NCBI RefSeq assembly: GCF_001659985.1
Contig: NZ_LYCS01000006.1
Coordinates: 1-64,000, forward strand
Reading direction: 5' to 3'
Source of the DNA: Oceanobacillus sp. Castelsardo
GTDB taxonomy: Bacteria; Bacillota; Bacilli; Bacillales; Amphibacillaceae
Length of the DNA: 64,000 nucleotides
The number at the start of each line of letters is the position of its first letter. Position 1 is the stretch's first letter. Under the pieces are notes generated by a model that did no database searches, was not told the origin of the DNA, and was given only the letters and a program-made list of their open reading frames with translations. Below are positions 61,266-64,000 of the stretch, one piece after another. Both the position numbers and the translations under genes were made by a program.

Positions 61266-63485
61266 ATGAAGGCAAGTTTTAAGGTTTTTATAAATGACTT
61301 AAAGAATATGAGTACAAATTGGGTTGCAGCTCTTTTAATTGGGGGATTAATCCTCTTACCTTCACTTTATGCTTGGTTTAATATTGCAGCATCATGGGAT
61401 CCATATGGCCAAACCGATCAAATTCCGATTGGGATTGTGAATGAAGATAAAGGGGCAATGGTTCGTGATGAGGAAATTCATGTGGGCGATGAGATTGTCG
61501 ATACATTGAAAGAAAATCGTACACTGGATTGGAAGTTTGTTGATCGTGAAAAAGCAATGGATAAATTAGAGTATGGAGATTATTTTGCAGTTATTGTTAT
61601 TCCAGAAAAGTTTTCTGAAAGACTCGGTACAGTGATTAGTGATCATCCGGAAAAGGCGGATGTAGAGTATTATGTAAATGAAAAGATTAATGCTATTGCA
61701 CCAAAAATTACCCAAAAAGGTGCAAGTGTTATCGTTGAGCAGGTGAGTAGTAATTTTATTTCGACTGTAAATGGAACGATCTTTGAAATATTTAATGACT
61801 TGGGTATCGAAATTGAAGAAAATTTGCCAGATATCGAAAAATTTGAAGATTATCTTTTTACATTGCAAGAAAACTTGCCAGAAATACACAAGAAATTAAA
61901 TCAGACAGCAGAAGATGCGGATCATGCTGATGATTTAATGGAAAAGGCTAAGGGTCTTATACCAAGAGTGGAAGAAGTAACTTCAAGCGGACTTTCAACC
62001 ATTAATAATACGACAAGCTATTTGGAGAAGGCGGAGGCCCGTTTAAATGAAATTTCTCCACAAATCGAAAAGGACTTAGGGAAAATTCAACAGATGGTAG
62101 CTGATACGAATGCATTTGTTGGTGAAATCAACGAGTCCTCTATTGACTTTAGTGATGAAAAGCAAATAAAAGATTCAATAAACAATCAAATTAATGGCAC
62201 ATTGGAATCAATAGGTACGATAAAGAACGCACTTCAACAGGTAAAAGAAAATGGTCAATCAAATGAACAAGGGCAGGAATCAGAAGACCAGTCGGGTGAA
62301 GAAAATAACAAGGTCACTATAAACCCTAATCAAGAAGTAATTAACAATGCAATTTATGAATTGGAAAACATGGAACAACAATTAAAGGAAATACAAAAAC
62401 AAGGGAATGCAATAGATTCATTGGTCGATAAAAGAAAAGACCAAGTTGAAGGGATCTTCAATTCACTGAAGGAACGTGCGGAAACAGTTAATGAGCGTGT
62501 GGATGCTTTTGTTATAGAATATAAAAATAACATTGAACCAACTGTTAAAGCAGAGGTAGCGAGTGCGAAACAAACACTTACAGAGGCTAAAGATATACTA
62601 GTTGGTATTCAGTCGACCATCCCCGAAGTGGAGAATTTACTTAATCGAACAGAGAATAGTTTAGGGGATGGAAAAGAGGTTTTACATGATGTTCTCGGAG
62701 AATTCCCTTATATTAACGATAAAGTAAATGAATTAGCGAATCGCGTAAGAGACACTAAAGAAGATACCGATATTAATGATATCATTCAGCTTCTACAAAA
62801 TGATCCAGAAGCGGAAAAGGGCTTTTTTGCGGAACCTGTTGTATTGAATGAAAATAAAATCTTCCCTATTGAGAACTATGGAACTGGTATGACCCCATTT
62901 TATACGGCTTTATCTCTTTGGGTTGGTGGACTACTATTAATTTCATTAATGTCAACGGAGGTACACGGTCCTCAGGCAGAAAATTATACCGCCAGACAAA
63001 TTTATTTCGGTAGATTACTTACATTTATAAGCATTGGAGTTTTCCAAACATTAATTGTGACCTTGGGAGATCTCTTGATTTTAAATGTAAATATTAAAGA
63101 GTCGGTTTGGTTTATCCTATTTGGACTTTTATGCAGTATGGTGTTTGTTACAATAGTGTATACAGTAGTTTCTGTATTTGGTGACGTAGGAAAAGCTATT
63201 GCTATCATCATGTTAGTAATACAAATTTCCGGATCTGGTGGAACATACCCTGTTGTATTACTTCCTAAGTTCTTCCAGATGATTAATCCATTCTTGCCAT
63301 TTACTTATGCGGTTGACCTTATGAGAGAAGCTGTAGGTGGAATTGTTTGGGCAAGAGTATTTCATGACGTAACATTCCTCCTTATTTTTGGCATTGTCTT
63401 CCTTGTTTTAGGGGGAGTACTTAAAGGTGCAATAAACACAAGCGTATTAAGTGAAAAATCCAAGGAATCTGGACTTTTCCATTAA
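61266..63485 (+). CDS. yhgE: YhgE/Pip-family membrane protein
   Basis: This 739-residue protein of the YhgE/Pip (phage-infection-protein) family has an N-terminal membrane helix (WVAALLIGGLILLPSLYAWFNI), a long extracytoplasmic coiled-coil region (about 190-510), and five C-terminal membrane segments related to ABC-2-type permeases. Related proteins serve as phage receptors, appear in ESX/type VII loci, or belong to MMPL neighbourhoods. Its role here is unknown. The nearby MMPL operon carries a related coiled-coil protein. ATAAGGAAGG precedes the ATG. Confidence 0.88.
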   Translation: MKASFKVFINDLKNMSTNWVAALLIGGLILLPSLYAWFNIAASWDPYGQTDQIPIGIVNEDKGAMVRDEEIHVGDEIVDTLKENRTLDWKFVDREKAMDKLEYGDYFAVIVIPEKFSERLGTVISDHPEKADVEYYVNEKINAIAPKITQKGASVIVEQVSSNFISTVNGTIFEIFNDLGIEIEENLPDIEKFEDYLFTLQENLPEIHKKLNQTAEDADHADDLMEKAKGLIPRVEEVTSSGLSTINNTTSYLEKAEARLNEISPQIEKDLGKIQQMVADTNAFVGEINESSIDFSDEKQIKDSINNQINGTLESIGTIKNALQQVKENGQSNEQGQESEDQSGEENNKVTINPNQEVINNAIYELENMEQQLKEIQKQGNAIDSLVDKRKDQVEGIFNSLKERAETVNERVDAFVIEYKNNIEPTVKAEVASAKQTLTEAKDILVGIQSTIPEVENLLNRTENSLGDGKEVLHDVLGEFPYINDKVNELANRVRDTKEDTDINDIIQLLQNDPEAEKGFFAEPVVLNENKIFPIENYGTGMTPFYTALSLWVGGLLLISLMSTEVHGPQAENYTARQIYFGRLLTFISIGVFQTLIVTLGDLLILNVNIKESVWFILFGLLCSMVFVTIVYTVVSVFGDVGKAIAIIMLVIQISGSGGTYPVVLLPKFFQMINPFLPFTYAVDLMREAVGGIVWARVFHDVTFLLIFGIVFLVLGGVLKGAINTSVLSEKSKESGLFH

Positions 63486-63488
63486 ATT

Positions 63489-63523
63489 AAGAAAGCTAAT
63501 AGCGCCAAGCAATTAGCTTTCTT
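63489..63523 (+). terminator. Terminator after yhgE
   Basis: AAGAAAGCTAAT (63489-63500) pairs with ATTAGCTTTCTT (63512-63523). Confidence 0.8.
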
Positions 63524-63635
63524 ACATGTATAAATTTATAGTATGATCAGCCTTAGTCCCCCTGTTCTGTGACAGGAACCTTGAAAGCGATTTATAATAA
63601 ATGTAAAATGAGAAAGATAAAAGGAGTGGGATGGT

Positions 63636-64000
63636 ATGAACAACTATAATTTTCAAACACCACGTTATCTCGTGGTGATTGAACAAATAAAAGAAAAAAT
63701 TAAAAATGGAGAATTGGCACCGGGTGAACGTTTGCCGTCTGAAATGGCTTTTGCTAAGGAATTAGGTGTCTCAAGAAACACACTACGAGAAGCTTTACGG
63801 ATTTTAGAAGAGGAAAATATCATTATCCGTAAGCATGGAGTTGGTACGTTTGTGAATAAACAACCTGTATTCTCCGGTGGAATAGAAGAGTTATTTAGCA
63901 TTACCGACATGATTGAAAGAGAAGGGAAGAAGCCTGGAACAGAAATTCTTTTTACAGGATATGTTGATCCACACGGTGATGATATAAAGGAATTAAATTT
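63636..64000 (+). CDS. GntR-family regulator, truncated by window edge
   Basis: The first 121 residues of a GntR/HutC-type regulator are visible: RYLVVIEQIKEKIKNGELAP, then the winged helix-turn-helix LPSEMAFAKELGVSRNTLREALRILEEENII and KHGVGTFVN, and the start of a UTRA-type ligand domain (IEELFSITDMIEREGKKPGTEI). The gene runs off the right edge without a stop. AAAGGAGTGG precedes the ATG. The wording of the linker recalls B. subtilis YmfC, but the target genes lie outside the window. Confidence 0.88.
   Translation, partial: MNNYNFQTPRYLVVIEQIKEKIKNGELAPGERLPSEMAFAKELGVSRNTLREALRILEEENIIIRKHGVGTFVNKQPVFSGGIEELFSITDMIEREGKKPGTEILFTGYVDPHGDDIKELN

Noticed and set aside
1-64000. CRISPR arrays, tRNA or rRNA genes, prophage or transposase genes
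   Set aside because: No regular repeat-spacer pattern, no tRNA cloverleaf or rRNA sequence, and no transposase or phage structural gene was recognised on either strand.

Overview
The window is a low-GC Gram-positive chromosome segment of Bacillaceae type. Signs are AGGAGG-type ribosome binding sites, frequent TTG/GTG starts, Bacillus-style PTS, hut and CcpA (cre) signals, and short dispersed palindromic repeats of the kind seen in Oceanobacillus/Virgibacillus relatives. The genus is an inference. No rRNA, tRNA, CRISPR array or intact transposase gene was seen.

Layout. (1) 1-7660: sugar uptake, with a glucose-type EIICBA (ptsG) and the mannitol operon mtlA-mtlR-mtlF-mtlD. (2) 7800-11240: a formylglycine-generating enzyme next to the lipoprotein sulfatase it should activate. 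(3) 11340-23230: a phenol/catechol meta-cleavage regulon. It has a phenol-sensor (XylR_N/V4R) fused to a PucR-type output, a two-component flavin monooxygenase, catechol 2,3-dioxygenase, an IclR regulator, and lower-pathway genes down to acetyl-CoA and pyruvate. The 4-oxalocrotonate decarboxylase gene is broken by an in-frame TAA. A perfect cre site lies in front of the sensor gene. (4) 23258-24962: a MarR-MFS unit. (5) 24977-33200: a sulfur-acquisition neighbourhood with a polar amino-acid type ABC transporter, an acyl-CoA-dehydrogenase-fold flavin monooxygenase candidate, two flavin reductases, and an ATP-sulfurylase-like protein with an altered sulfate-binding loop and a long C-terminal extension.

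(6) 33355-50852: an expanded histidine-utilisation island. Besides hutI, hutG, hutP and hutH it carries a class III CoA-transferase, an acyl-CoA dehydrogenase, two urocanases (one divergent), two AraC-type regulators with degenerate receivers, a HisC-like aminotransferase, a D-2-hydroxyacid dehydrogenase and a sodium:solute symporter. A near-identical 16-bp motif precedes both the CoA-transferase/urocanase operon and the aminotransferase operon. I propose that this island feeds imidazole propionate (through CoA activation and dehydrogenation to urocanate) and imidazole lactate (through oxidation and transamination to histidine) into the Hut pathway. This is the best candidate in the window for an undescribed system.

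(7) 51108-64000: mixed genes. They are two small tandem paralogues of unknown function, a CBO0543-type membrane protein, a dicarboxylate/amino-acid symporter, a degenerate VWA-like protein, a TetR-controlled MMPL plus secreted coiled-coil pair, guanine deaminase, an aldo/keto reductase, YhgE, and a GntR regulator cut by the right edge.

Three families of short dispersed repeats recur between genes. One is a hairpin ending in CCAAGTTTTC, one is a palindrome built on GGGACAGGTCC, and one is a structured 161-bp element that also occurs as an exact 55-bp internal-deletion derivative. Copies of the second and third abut or supply stop codons.
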